A stretch of 64,000 nt of DNA from Paracoccaceae bacterium (GTDB taxonomy: Bacteria; Pseudomonadota; Alphaproteobacteria; Rhodobacterales; Rhodobacteraceae). The stretch is from contig JABSSD010000008.1 of NCBI GenBank assembly GCA_013214575.1, positions 62,001 through 126,000 on the forward strand, written 5' to 3'. Shown here piece by piece: positions 51,992-62,550 of the stretch; the stretch's first letter is position 1, and each line of letters opens with the position of its first letter. Under the pieces are notes generated by a model that was not told the origin of the DNA, made no database searches, and worked only from the letters and a program-made list of their open reading frames with translations. Both the position numbers and the translations under genes were made by a program.

Positions 51992-52843
51992 CTAGACCTC
52001 GCAGTGCCCCTCGCTGCGGGCGGCCTCGAACGCCAGCATGGCGCGTTTCACCGGCAGGCCCCAGTGATAGCCGCCCAAAGCGCCGGATTTGCGCAGGGCC
52101 CGGTGGCAGGGGATCAGCCAGGACACCGGATTGCGCCCCACCGCAGTGCCAACCGCCCGCTGGGCGCGGGGCGCGCCAATCGACTGGGCGATCTCGGAAT
52201 AGGTCGAGACCTGCCCCGAGGGGATCCGCAGCAGGGCCTCCCAGACCTTGATCTGCAGGGGCGCGCCAATCATATGCAGCGCCGTTTCGCCGCGCTGATC
52301 AAAGGCCGCAGTCACCAAGGGGCGCAGCATCACAGGGTCCTCATTGAAATTGGCCTTGGGCCAGCGGGACCGCATATCAGCCATGGTGGCCTCGGCGCCC
52401 GTTTCAGCCGCAAAACCCAGACCGCAGATGCCCTTGGCAGTACCCATCGCCAGCGCCAGCCCAAAGGGGCTGTCGAACCAGCCCCAAGAGATCTGCATAT
52501 CGGCGCCCTTGCGGGCATATTCACCCGGGCTCATCGCCTCCCAGCGCAGGAACAGGTCATGCAGACGCCCGCTGCCGGACAGCCCAACCGCATGCGCCGC
52601 CCCCAGCGTGGTGAAATTGTCATGCAACAGAGACTTGGCGTGGCCCAGTCGCAGATACTGCTGATAGCGTTTCGGGGACACCCCAACCCAGGCGGAAAAC
52701 AGCCGCTGAAAATGAGCCGGGCTCATGTCCATCTTTGCCGCAAGATCCTCGAGCGACAGCCCCTCGCCGCCTTCGTCGATCAGCTCAATCGCCCGGCGCA
52801 TGACCCCATAGTGATAGCTTTGCTCATTGGCCTGGGTGTTCAT
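51992..52843 (-). CDS. AraC-MGMT fusion, methylated-DNA--protein-cysteine methyltransferase
   Basis: This 283-residue protein has an N-terminal AraC-type HTH (about residues 15-105; LSLEDLAAKMDMSPAHFQRLF) followed by an O6-methylguanine-DNA methyltransferase domain with the active site WLIPCHRALRKSG and the RAVGTAVGRNP arginine-finger region. It resembles Ada but lacks the N-terminal phosphotriester methyl-accepting domain (no CxxC near the start). It repairs O6-alkylguanine and may regulate genes. ATG 52843 has AGGAG 8 nt upstream. Confidence 0.9.
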   Translation of the reverse strand: MNTQANEQSYHYGVMRRAIELIDEGGEGLSLEDLAAKMDMSPAHFQRLFSAWVGVSPKRYQQYLRLGHAKSLLHDNFTTLGAAHAVGLSGSGRLHDLFLRWEAMSPGEYARKGADMQISWGWFDSPFGLALAMGTAKGICGLGFAAETGAEATMADMRSRWPKANFNEDPVMLRPLVTAAFDQRGETALHMIGAPLQIKVWEALLRIPSGQVSTYSEIAQSIGAPRAQRAVGTAVGRNPVSWLIPCHRALRKSGALGGYHWGLPVKRAMLAFEAARSEGHCEV

Positions 52844-53014
52844 CGGCACGTCTCCTGTCATCGTCTGAATTCAGGTTAAGGATTTAGCGGCCAACAAACG
52901 ACCCGAAACTTGCGCCTTGTGGCTGTTGCGAAAGCGCACGCGGTTTACCCGGCCTGAGCTATTTCACCGGTTTCCCGTTGCGATGCGCTGCCGGTCACGT
53001 CATTAAGACCCGCG

Positions 53015-53659
53015 ATGGCAAAACAACTCGATTATCATACCATCCGCGAGATTTTCACGCGGTTTCAGCAGGCTGAACCAGAACCCAAAGGGGAGCTGGA
53101 GCATGTCAACGTCTACACCTTGGCGGTGGCGGTCGCCCTGTCGGCACAGGCCACCGATGCCGGGGTCAACAGGGCGACACGCGCCCTGTTCCAGATCGCC
53201 GATACACCGCAGAAGATGCTGGACCTGGGCGAAGCGGGCCTGACCGAGCATATCAAGACTATCGGGCTGTTTCGCCAAAAAGCCAAGAATGTGATCAAGA
53301 TGAGCCGCATTCTGGTTGAGGATTACAACGGCGTGGTGCCGAACTCTCGCGCGGCGCTGCAATCATTGCCGGGAGTCGGCCGCAAGACCGCCAATGTGGT
53401 GCTGAACATGTGGTGGCAGCAGCCCGCACAGGCGGTGGACACTCATATCTTTCGCGTTGGCAACCGGTCCGGCATTGCGCCGGGCAAGGATGTAGACGCC
53501 GTTGAACGCGCGGTGGAAGACAATATTCCCGCTGATTTTCAGCTGCACGCCCATCACTGGCTGATTTTACACGGCCGCTATCATTGTAAAGCACGCAAAC
53601 CGCTCTGTGGCACCTGCCTGATCCGCGACCTGTGCATGTTTGAGGACAAAAACCTATGA
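53015..53659 (+). CDS. nth: endonuclease III
   Basis: This 214-residue bifunctional DNA glycosylase/AP lyase removes oxidised pyrimidines. It has the HhH motif LPGVGRKTANVVLNMWW (catalytic Lys in GRKT), VDTHIFRV with the catalytic Asp, and the C-terminal [4Fe-4S] ligands in CKARKPLCGTCLIRDLC (C-x6-C-x2-C-x5-C). Full length. It overlaps the following kinase gene by 4 nt (ATGA), so the two are coupled. Confidence 0.97.
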   Translation: MAKQLDYHTIREIFTRFQQAEPEPKGELEHVNVYTLAVAVALSAQATDAGVNRATRALFQIADTPQKMLDLGEAGLTEHIKTIGLFRQKAKNVIKMSRILVEDYNGVVPNSRAALQSLPGVGRKTANVVLNMWWQQPAQAVDTHIFRVGNRSGIAPGKDVDAVERAVEDNIPADFQLHAHHWLILHGRYHCKARKPLCGTCLIRDLCMFEDKNL

Positions 53660-54645
53660 AGACCTACCAGATTGTTGGCATCGGCAATGCCGTTGTCGAT
53701 GTCATCAGCCAAAGCGACGACAGCTTTCTCGACCTTATGGGCATCGAGAAGGGCATCATGCAGCTGATCGAACGCGACCGCGGCGAAGTGCTTTATGCGG
53801 CGATGCAGGGCCGGGTGCAGACCCCCGGTGGATCGGTCGCCAATACCATCGCCGGGGCTGGTGCGCTGGGGTTGGATGCGGCCTTTATTGGCCGGGTGCA
53901 TGACGATGCACTGGGGCAGTTCTATGCCAAAGCGATGCGTGATGATGGCGTTGATTTTGTCAATGCACCAATCACCGGAGGCGAGCTGCCCACCTCGCGC
54001 TCGATGATCTTTGTGTCGCCGGACGGTGAGCGCTCGATGAACACCTATCTGGGCATTTCCTCTGAGCTGAGCTCGGCCGATGTCTCCACCGATGTGGCCG
54101 GTCAGGCCAAGATCATGTTTCTCGAGGGCTATCTGTTCGACAAGGACAAGGGCAAAACCGCGTTTCTGCAGGCGGCGCGCAGTTGCCATGCAGGCGGCGG
54201 CAAGGCGGGCATCGCCATTTCCGACCCGTTCTGTGTCGAACGTCACCGCGCCGATTTCCTGTCGCTGATCGAAAACGAGCTGGACTACGTGATCGGCAAC
54301 GAGGCCGAGATCAAATCGCTGTTTGAAACCGATGATCTGGCTGAGGCGCTGGCCAAGACCGCCGCGATCTGTCCGCTGGTGGTCTGCACCCGTTCGGGCG
54401 ATGGCGTGACAGTGGTGTCAGGCGGCAAACAGATCGAGGTCGCTGTGACCCGTGTGGTGCCCGTCGACGCCACCGGGGCCGGCGATCAGTTTGCGGCTGG
54501 CTTCCTGTTTGGTCTGGCCAAGGGCCTTGATCTGGAAACCTGCGCCAAGATCGGCTGTCTCTGCGCCGGTGAGGTGATCAGCCACATCGGCCCCCGCCCC
54601 GAGGCCAACATGCTGGAGCTGCTGCGCGCCGAAGGTCTGCTGTAA
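53656..54645 (+). CDS. adenosine kinase (PfkB family)
   Basis: This 329-residue PfkB-family sugar/nucleoside kinase has TPGGSVANTIAGAGALG (substrate-binding glycines, about residues 55-71), and the DATGAGDQFAAGFLFG signature near residue 275 with the catalytic Asp. The first residues (VGIGNAVVDVIS) match the adenosine kinase group of alphaproteobacteria. It phosphorylates adenosine to AMP; other nucleoside substrates are possible. It overlaps nth by 4 nt. Confidence 0.9.
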   Translation: MKTYQIVGIGNAVVDVISQSDDSFLDLMGIEKGIMQLIERDRGEVLYAAMQGRVQTPGGSVANTIAGAGALGLDAAFIGRVHDDALGQFYAKAMRDDGVDFVNAPITGGELPTSRSMIFVSPDGERSMNTYLGISSELSSADVSTDVAGQAKIMFLEGYLFDKDKGKTAFLQAARSCHAGGGKAGIAISDPFCVERHRADFLSLIENELDYVIGNEAEIKSLFETDDLAEALAKTAAICPLVVCTRSGDGVTVVSGGKQIEVAVTRVVPVDATGAGDQFAAGFLFGLAKGLDLETCAKIGCLCAGEVISHIGPRPEANMLELLRAEGLL

Positions 54646-54674
54646 ACAAACCGGGCTCTCCCGCCCGTCGGAAA

Positions 54675-54732
54675 TGCCCCCCGCAGGGGCAATTCCTTCC
54701 GTTGGGCCCAGCGCGCGGCTTTGCCGCGCGCT
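54675..54732 (-). repeat. GGGCCCAACGG element (family D), copy 2
   Basis: On the minus strand, hairpin AGCGCGCGGC-TTT-type stem (plus 54710-54719/54723-54732) is followed by GGGCCCAACGGAAGG (54709-54695) and a second hairpin TGCCCC/GGGGCA (54675-54691). The order and core match the copy at 23599-23632. It lies between the convergent adenosine kinase and rppH genes and can stop both transcripts. Confidence 0.65.
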
Positions 54733-54741
54733 GTCGGTTCC

Positions 54742-55224
54742 TTACAGATGAGCCTGAAATTCCGCGACCACCCGCGCATAGACCTCGCGCTTGAACGGCA
54801 CGATCTTGTCAACCAGTTGATCCACCGGCTGCCAGCACCAGGCCGAGAACTCAGGGTGCTCGGTCTCGATGTTGACCTGATCATCACTGCCGGTAAAGCG
54901 CATCAGATACCATTTCTGTTCCTGGCCGCGATACTTGCCGCCCCAAAATTTCGGCACCACGTCATGCGGCAGCTCATAGGGCAGCCAGCCGTCGCTTTCG
55001 GCGATGATCTCGACCAGATCTGGCGTGACGCCCGTTTCTTCTTCCAGCTCGCGCAGGACCGCAGCGCGGGGATCTTCGCCGTCATCAATGCCCCCCTGCG
55101 GCATCTGCCAGGCGTCCTTGAACCGATCCCTGCGCTGGCCGACAAAGACATCGCCCGCCGCGTTCAGCAGCATCACCCCGACATTGGGCCGATAGGGCAG
55201 TTTGGCAATCTCACTCGGGGTCAT
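54742..55224 (-). CDS. rppH: RNA pyrophosphohydrolase
   Basis: This 160-residue Nudix hydrolase removes pyrophosphate from the 5' end of mRNA, priming RNase-driven decay, or hydrolyses dinucleoside polyphosphates. It begins with [23 protein letters not shown] and has the Nudix box [20 protein letters not shown]. The length fits the RppH/YgdP group. Single gene, divergent from fadH. Confidence 0.94.
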   Translation of the reverse strand: MTPSEIAKLPYRPNVGVMLLNAAGDVFVGQRRDRFKDAWQMPQGGIDDGEDPRAAVLRELEEETGVTPDLVEIIAESDGWLPYELPHDVVPKFWGGKYRGQEQKWYLMRFTGSDDQVNIETEHPEFSAWCWQPVDQLVDKIVPFKREVYARVVAEFQAHL

Positions 55225-55329
55225 CTCGCTCTCCTGATGTTATACATCCTGTGTAGCGCGGCCCGCGCGTCGTACAAGAGGGTGACGCCGCGTTTCGGGT
55301 GACAAGTCGCTGCAACGCGGCAATTCTAG

Positions 55330-57381
<2,052 letters not shown>

Positions 57382-57406
57382 TCTGGCCGCTTCGTTCTGA
57401 ACAAAA

Positions 57407-57449
57407 GGGTGCGTGAACCCGCGCAAATGCGCGGAACCACGCACCCTAC
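57407..57449. repeat. GTAGGGTGCGTG hairpin (family B), second copy
   Basis: GGGTGCGTG (57407-57415) and CACGCACCC (57438-57446) form the outer stem, with inner CCGCGCA/TGCGCGG (57419-57434). On the minus strand it begins GTAGGGTGCGTG, as in the copy at 20450, and then runs into TTTT. It lies between convergent fadH and the ABM gene and probably ends both. Confidence 0.7.
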
Positions 57450-57456
57450 AATCATA

Positions 57457-57801
57457 TCAGCCGTGCAACTCGCGGCTGTCTTTGGGCGCCTGATCCCGGT
57501 CCTCCAGACCATAGTCGCGAAGCACACTGGCCACCCGCAGGCGATAGTCTGCGAAGATACCACCGCGCCCCTGGCTCTGGCCGCCGCGATGCTCTGCCGT
57601 TTCGCGCCAGGACTGAACCGCCTGTTCGTCGCGCCAAAAAGACAGCGACAGCAGCTTGTCCGGATCACTCAGGCTTTGGAACCGCTCAACCGAAATGAAA
57701 CCGTCAACTTGCTGCAATCCGGGCAGCAGGTCAGCGGCGACCTGCAGATAGTCGGGCTTGCGGCCCTCGGCGATACGGACTTCAAACAGCACTGCAATCA
57801 T
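57457..57801 (-). CDS. antibiotic biosynthesis monooxygenase (ABM) domain protein
   Basis: This 114-residue dimeric alpha/beta-barrel protein has the ABM fold: IAVLFEVRIAEGRKPDYLQVA, GFISVERFQSLSDPDKLLSLSFWRDEQAV. Members include heme-degrading and quinone-monooxygenase-like enzymes; the substrate is unknown. The start ATG 57801 has GGAGACC upstream. The ORF extends 5' to 57840 only by running over the upstream gene. It overlaps the NIPSNAP gene by 4 nt. Confidence 0.85.
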   Translation of the reverse strand: MIAVLFEVRIAEGRKPDYLQVAADLLPGLQQVDGFISVERFQSLSDPDKLLSLSFWRDEQAVQSWRETAEHRGGQSQGRGGIFADYRLRVASVLRDYGLEDRDQAPKDSRELHG

Positions 57802-58121
57802 CTCGGGTCTCCATGTGGCAAAGAGGCCTGTTTCAGCCAAGTCCGGTCTTCGCGCAACAGGAACTTCTCTTGCTGGGCGAAGCGATAGTTCTCTTGCCCC
57901 AGCGGGTCGGCGGCAAGGCGGCTTCGATAGGTCTCGTAATCGGCCAGGCTGGCCACGTTGTAGATACCATAGGCCACTGTAGCAGAGCCTTCGTGCGGCG
58001 CGTAGTAGCCGATCAGATCGGCGCCGCAGCGTGGGATCGCCTGGCCCCAGTTGCGGGCGTATTGCTCAAACTGGGCTTTTTTGGTCGGGTCGATTTGGTA
58101 GCGGATGATACAGGTCAGCAT
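57798..58121 (-). CDS. NIPSNAP family protein
   Basis: This 107-residue NIPSNAP-type protein has the dimeric alpha/beta-barrel fold: MLTCIIRYQIDPTKKAQFEQYARNWGQ, a conserved GYYAPHEGSATVAYGIYN block and DYETYRSRLAADP. The function is unknown. ATG 58121 has GGAGACTGCT upstream. Its stop overlaps the ABM start by 4 nt, so the two similar-fold proteins are made together and could form hetero-oligomers, which is speculation. Confidence 0.85.
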   Translation of the reverse strand: MLTCIIRYQIDPTKKAQFEQYARNWGQAIPRCGADLIGYYAPHEGSATVAYGIYNVASLADYETYRSRLAADPLGQENYRFAQQEKFLLREDRTWLKQASLPHGDPR

Positions 58122-58371
58122 AGCAGTCTCCAATAGGGCTGCCCTGCCTCTACAGGCTTGCAGCGTGCCAATGCTTCGGCCCGGACCGAACTGTGCAGCA
58201 CCGGTTGAATTTATCCTGCAGGGCGCGGCAACCAGCGGGGCGCGCCCCCGCGATCGTTTCCAAAGACTCAACGATCCGAGGAAAACCCCGGTATTATCCC
58301 ACCATCGCCCAGATGTTGCCTGAATTGACCGCCATTGACGGGGTCAGCACTGAATGCTTGAGGGGAACGAG

Positions 58372-59277
58372 ATGGACCGACTTACCGAAATGGAAGCCTT
58401 TGCCAATGTGGTGGACCAAGGTGGGTTTACCGACGCGGCGCGCAAGATGGGCATCTCCAAATCCGCTGTCTCAAAGCATGTGTCCAGCCTTGAGGCCCGG
58501 CTGGGGGCCCGGCTGCTGAACCGCACCACCCGCCGGGTATCGCCGACCGAGATTGGTCTGGCCTATTATGACCGGGCGCGACGGGTGCTGAACGACGCAG
58601 GCGAGGCCGACGCGCTGGTGACCTCGATGCAATCGGCGCCATCCGGGCTGCTGCGCATTTCCGTGGCCACCGATTTCGGCGTCAACCACCTGTCACCCGT
58701 GCTCTCCGAATTCCTCAACGATTTCCCTGATATCACCGTCAACATGGTCTTGAACAACCGGTTTGTCGAACTGATATCTGAGGGCTTTGACATGGCGCTG
58801 CGCATCGGAGAGCTGGAAGACAGCACCCTGCGCGCCCGCAAATTGACCGAGACCACCAAGCGGATGATTGCCTCGCCCGGGTATTTGGAGAAATTTGGCC
58901 ACCCGCAAAAAATTGACGATCTGAACTCCCATAAGCTGCTGCACTACTCGAACCAATCGAGCGGCAACATGTGGAAACTGACGGCGCCGTCCGGCGAAAA
59001 ACGTCAGGTCCGTACGGCCGGCTGGCTGAGCGTCAACGATGGTCAATCGCTGTTGAACGCCGCCATTTCAGGTCTCGGCATCGCCTATTTGCCCAGCTAT
59101 CTGTATTCATCTGCGATGGCAGAAGGTCTGATCGAAGATGTGATGCCAAATCTGCCGATCGAAACTCAAGGCATCTACGCCGTCTATCCGCCGGGCCGGT
59201 TCACCCAGCCCAAAGTGCGCGCCTTTATTGATTTTCTGGTGCACGCCTTTGCCGACAAAGGCCCCAGCGCCTGGTAG
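58372..59277 (+). CDS. LysR family transcriptional regulator
   Basis: This 301-residue LysR regulator has the HTH DRLTEMEAFANVVDQGGFTD, ARKMGISKSAVSKHVSSLEAR and the effector domain. ATG 58372 (MDRLTEMEAF) is chosen because GAGGGG precedes it; the frame extends to 58354. It is divergent from the NIPSNAP-ABM operon across 250 bp and is the likely regulator. The effector is unknown. Confidence 0.92.
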   Translation: MDRLTEMEAFANVVDQGGFTDAARKMGISKSAVSKHVSSLEARLGARLLNRTTRRVSPTEIGLAYYDRARRVLNDAGEADALVTSMQSAPSGLLRISVATDFGVNHLSPVLSEFLNDFPDITVNMVLNNRFVELISEGFDMALRIGELEDSTLRARKLTETTKRMIASPGYLEKFGHPQKIDDLNSHKLLHYSNQSSGNMWKLTAPSGEKRQVRTAGWLSVNDGQSLLNAAISGLGIAYLPSYLYSSAMAEGLIEDVMPNLPIETQGIYAVYPPGRFTQPKVRAFIDFLVHAFADKGPSAW

Positions 59278-59298
59278 CCAAAAGACCCTCGATACGCT

Positions 59299-59326
59299 GC
59301 CCCGTGCCTTGGCGCGGGGCTTTTTT
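59299..59326 (+). terminator. rho-independent terminator after lysR
   Basis: GCCCCGTGCC (59299-59308) pairs with GGCGCGGGGC (59311-59320) and is followed by TTTTTT. It lies 21 bp after the LysR stop. Confidence 0.88.
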
Positions 59327-59330
59327 ACGT

Positions 59331-59360
59331 CTGGACTGGCCTGGACTGGCCTGGACTGGC
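59331..59360 (+). repeat. 10-bp tandem repeat
   Basis: CTGGACTGGC is repeated three times exactly at 59331-59360, plus a partial fourth (CTG). It sits just after the terminator and before the convergent OmpA gene. A simple slippage repeat, no evident function. Confidence 0.65.
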
Positions 59361-59383
59361 CTGATCTACCCGTGGGCGGGGCG

Positions 59384-60319
59384 CTACCGCGACAGCAGCA
59401 CCGCTTCGACCCGACGATTGGCATCACGCCCCTCGGCCGTCAGATTGCTGGTCAGCGGTGCCATATATCCAACCCCGGCGGTCTCAATCTGGGCCTCATC
59501 AATCTCAAACTTATTTAGCAATCTTTCGCGAACGGCCTGGGCACGGCGATGCGACAGGGTGACATTTTTGTCCTGATTGCCAATGTTATCGGTGTGACCA
59601 ACAAGCGAAATGAGCATCTCAGGCGAGGCCGCCAGCACCGCCGCCAGCTGGGTCAGCTGTTCAAACGGCCCCTTGCCAAGACGGGCGGAGCCGGTTTCGA
59701 ACAGCAGACCGGTCAGCACCACCCGGCCATCCGAGGTCAAGACCTCCAGTATGTCGGCCTGCGCTGTCGGCCCGGGCAGATCCGCCAGCACCCCCTCAGG
59801 CAGGGCCTCGGGGGCGGCAGTCTGCAGCGGGTCGGCACTGGCCGGGCGGACTTCGATCAGCTGAATATAGGTCGAGGTTCCCGACCGAGACACCAGCAAC
59901 GACAGCGCCTGATCGGCGCCTTTGATTGCTGACAGAAATTGGAAATCGCCAATATCAACCGTCATGTCCGGCGCCGGAACCACCTCGATGCCAAAGCGAA
60001 AATCAAATCCGCCGCAGTCCTGCGTCTGGCATTGGAACTGGACCTGATACCCCGCCGCCTGCAGCTGTTGCCGCATCGGCACAAACATCTGCATCGCGCT
60101 GGTCTGCCCCGTCAACCGCCAGGTGCGGCGCAGCACCTGACCCTCAAAGTGCCGAACCGGGACAGTGTCACCGACCGCAGGCCCCATCGGCAGCGCGTAG
60201 CGGGCCAATGGGCTTTGCCGCAGGCTGAGAAACTGGGCGCCCTCGGGCGGTGACAGATCGCTTGCCAGAACCGGCAATGCCAGCGCCGCAGCGCCAATTA
60301 TGGCAAGCGCGCGAATCAC
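59384..60319 (-). CDS. OmpA family protein with N-terminal DUF4892-like region
   Basis: This 311-residue protein has a signal peptide (MIRALAIIGAAALALPVLAS), a middle domain resembling DUF4892 (QTQDCGGFDFRFGIEVVPAP) and a C-terminal OmpA peptidoglycan-binding domain (LVGHTDNIGNQDKNVTLSHR, TAEGRDANRRVEAVL). It is likely periplasmic or outer-membrane-associated. It overlaps the AhpD-like gene by 4 nt and is the last gene of a four-gene operon with cinA, a GNAT gene and that peroxidase-related gene. Confidence 0.88.
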   Translation of the reverse strand: MIRALAIIGAAALALPVLASDLSPPEGAQFLSLRQSPLARYALPMGPAVGDTVPVRHFEGQVLRRTWRLTGQTSAMQMFVPMRQQLQAAGYQVQFQCQTQDCGGFDFRFGIEVVPAPDMTVDIGDFQFLSAIKGADQALSLLVSRSGTSTYIQLIEVRPASADPLQTAAPEALPEGVLADLPGPTAQADILEVLTSDGRVVLTGLLFETGSARLGKGPFEQLTQLAAVLAASPEMLISLVGHTDNIGNQDKNVTLSHRRAQAVRERLLNKFEIDEAQIETAGVGYMAPLTSNLTAEGRDANRRVEAVLLSR

Positions 60320-60888
60320 CGGGACTGGCTGTGGTATTCGTCGTTGGGCACCATCCCGGTGGCGCTGGCTACCCGGTTGGACATGTTGTAAAATCCGGTC
60401 ACATTGGCAATGTCCCAGATGTCGCGGTCACTGAACCCCACATCCCGGAGCCCTTGGCGGTCAGCCTCGGAAATCTCGGCGCTGGCGGTGGTCATCTTGG
60501 CGGCAAAGTCCAGCATGCTGCGCTGACGGCTCTCCAGCGGCGCCACCCGGTAATTCATCACCAGCATTTCGCCAAGCTTTGGATCACCCGACAGTTGCCG
60601 CACCGCCGCCCCATGCGCCACCAGACAATAGAAACATTTGTTGATCGACGAGACCACCACCGCGATCATCTCGCGTTCCAGCTTGCTCAACCCGCTCTCG
60701 GCCAGCATTATGTCGTTATACAGGCCGGTAAAGGCGTTCAGCTTGTCGATGTCAAAGGCGTTGGCCTTTAGCACATTGGGGATCATGCCCAGTTTCTCGA
60801 CACAGATATCAAAGTATTTTTGGGTCTGCGGTGGCAGCGGGTCCACCATTGGCAGGTCCAGTGCGGTGGGCATGGTCTGATCAGTCAT
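60316..60888 (-). CDS. AhpD-like peroxidase-related protein
   Basis: This 190-residue carboxymuconolactone-decarboxylase-like protein has Cys85-x-x-Cys88 (CFYCLVAHG) and His92, the AhpD-type redox centre. Annotated relatives are peroxidase-related enzymes. No partner AhpC is nearby. It overlaps OmpA by 4 nt and sits 6 nt from the GNAT gene, so it belongs to the operon cinA-GNAT-AhpD-OmpA. Confidence 0.88.
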   Translation of the reverse strand: MTDQTMPTALDLPMVDPLPPQTQKYFDICVEKLGMIPNVLKANAFDIDKLNAFTGLYNDIMLAESGLSKLEREMIAVVVSSINKCFYCLVAHGAAVRQLSGDPKLGEMLVMNYRVAPLESRQRSMLDFAAKMTTASAEISEADRQGLRDVGFSDRDIWDIANVTGFYNMSNRVASATGMVPNDEYHSQSR

Positions 60889-60894
60889 TTTAAC

Positions 60895-61620
60895 TCAATC
60901 TCCGTTCGACAATATACGATAGTGATACTGTCCCACAGTGGTCATGCCGAGGGAAGCATAGAGCCCATTGGCGCCGGTGTTACGTTTGGTACACATCAAT
61001 GCCAGCTCCTCGGCGCCATTGTCGCGGGCCCAGAATGCGGCCTGCCGCATCATCCACAGGCCCATCCCTTGACGACGCTGATGCGGCAGGATTTCCAGCG
61101 CGTAGACCATCGCCATACCGTCGTGGATGGCGCAAAACGCGGTGCCGGCCGGTTGCTCATTGCCGCGACTGAGGATCGAAGTCTTTGGCCCCTCGACTTG
61201 CGCCATGACAGCCAGCCGCTGCGGGCCTATACCGCCTGCGGCCCAGATTTCGACCTGAATGGCCAATGGCTCCCAGACGCAAAAGGTGGTGACCGGCGGA
61301 ATGTCGATATCGGTCAGCAATGACACTGGGCAGCTCCACAGGTTGACCGGATCTTTTACCTCGTATCCGCGCGCCGCCAACTGGGCATCCAGCCCATCCT
61401 CGCCGTCACGGATTCTGAACAGTGGCACCTGTCCCATATCGCGCATCGCCACTTCGGCGGCGGCGATATCGCGGTCCGTCACTGGGCCATTGACCGTTGC
61501 CGAGGACACCCGGCTGCCGCCGCCCCGCCCCTCACGCAGGGTGATCGGCCCCAGGGTGAATGTCCGGGCGCAGGGCCATGTTGCCTCAGCCACAGCATAA
61601 AAGCGCGAATTGATACTCAA
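60895..61620 (-). CDS. GNAT family N-acetyltransferase
   Basis: This 241-residue protein has a C-terminal GNAT domain with the acetyl-CoA signature LPHQRRQGMGLWMMRQAAF (about residues 178-196, matching QxxGxG). The N-terminal half is unlike common members. The substrate is unknown. It overlaps the cinA-like gene by 4 nt. Confidence 0.87.
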   Translation of the reverse strand: MSINSRFYAVAEATWPCARTFTLGPITLREGRGGGSRVSSATVNGPVTDRDIAAAEVAMRDMGQVPLFRIRDGEDGLDAQLAARGYEVKDPVNLWSCPVSLLTDIDIPPVTTFCVWEPLAIQVEIWAAGGIGPQRLAVMAQVEGPKTSILSRGNEQPAGTAFCAIHDGMAMVYALEILPHQRRQGMGLWMMRQAAFWARDNGAEELALMCTKRNTGANGLYASLGMTTVGQYHYRILSNGD

Positions 61621-62339
61621 AGTTCCAGCTCCTTGGCCAATTGCGTCATGGCGGCATCAATGCGGCTGCCCTCGGTGCCCCGAATGACGATATTGGCGCC
61701 AAATGCACCGTCCTGTTGAAACGGGTAGCAGCCGATAGACAGATCACCGTAGCGCGCCGCCAGGGCGCCAAGCATCGGGGCAATGTCGCCTTCGCCGCGA
61801 TGCACCCGCAGCGTTTGCGACAACATCGGCTGCCCCCCGGTCAGCCCCGGCAACACCGAGGCCACCATGGCCTGAAACACCAGTGGTACCCCCGCCATCA
61901 CATGCACATTGCCAAGGCTGAATCCCGGCGCAACCGAGACCGGGTTGTCGATCAACAAAGCGCCGTCGGGAATACGCGCCATGCGCAGCCGCGCCTCGTT
62001 CAGCTCCTTGCCTGTGGTCTTGTAATGCGCAGCCAGCAGCGCCCGCGCGTCATCCCGTACATCGATCTGCACCCCAAAGGCCTGCGAAATGCAGTCGGCA
62101 GTGATATCGTCATGGGTGGGGCCAATGCCGCCGCTGGTAAACACATGGTCAAAGCCAGCTGACAGCGCCTGAACCGCCGAGATGATCGCCGCGCTGTCAT
62201 CGCTGACAATCCGGACCTCACCCAGATCAATACCGTGTTTGGTCAACTCACCCGCCAAAAAATACATATTGGCGTCGCGGGTGCGCCCCGAGAGGATCTC
62301 ATCACCAATGACCAGCATGGCAGCGGTAGGGTTTGGCAT
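61617..62339 (-). CDS. CinA-like molybdopterin-binding domain protein
   Basis: This 240-residue protein is the MoCF-type domain of CinA/competence-damage proteins without the C-terminal nicotinamide-nucleotide amidase domain. Motifs: AMLVIGDEILSGRTRDANMYF, VFTSGGIGPTHDDITADCIS and PGFSLGNVHVMAGVP. ATG 62339 is the conserved start; the frame runs to 62453. It is the first gene of the four-gene operon. Pyrophosphatase-type activity toward nucleotides is possible but unproven. Confidence 0.88.
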   Translation of the reverse strand: MPNPTAAMLVIGDEILSGRTRDANMYFLAGELTKHGIDLGEVRIVSDDSAAIISAVQALSAGFDHVFTSGGIGPTHDDITADCISQAFGVQIDVRDDARALLAAHYKTTGKELNEARLRMARIPDGALLIDNPVSVAPGFSLGNVHVMAGVPLVFQAMVASVLPGLTGGQPMLSQTLRVHRGEGDIAPMLGALAARYGDLSIGCYPFQQDGAFGANIVIRGTEGSRIDAAMTQLAKELEL

Positions 62340-62550
62340 TGTCTCACTCCTTCGGCAGTTTTGTCCGCAAGATACCCCCACCCAGCGCAAGGGCAAGCAG
62401 ACAGTTGATGTTTCACCTGTAACCGGCGGTGATCCGAGCAAACAGAGTGCCATCCTGCATTACCGGTGCCGTCTGGATTGTGGACCACGGCGTCATGGCT
62501 GGCCGCAACGGATGCTTTGACAACCGGCGGCGGTGCGATAGGCAGGCATC

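Noticed and set aside
59331-59360. Short tandem repeat as a CRISPR
   Set aside because: Units are adjacent without spacers and only 10 bp long.
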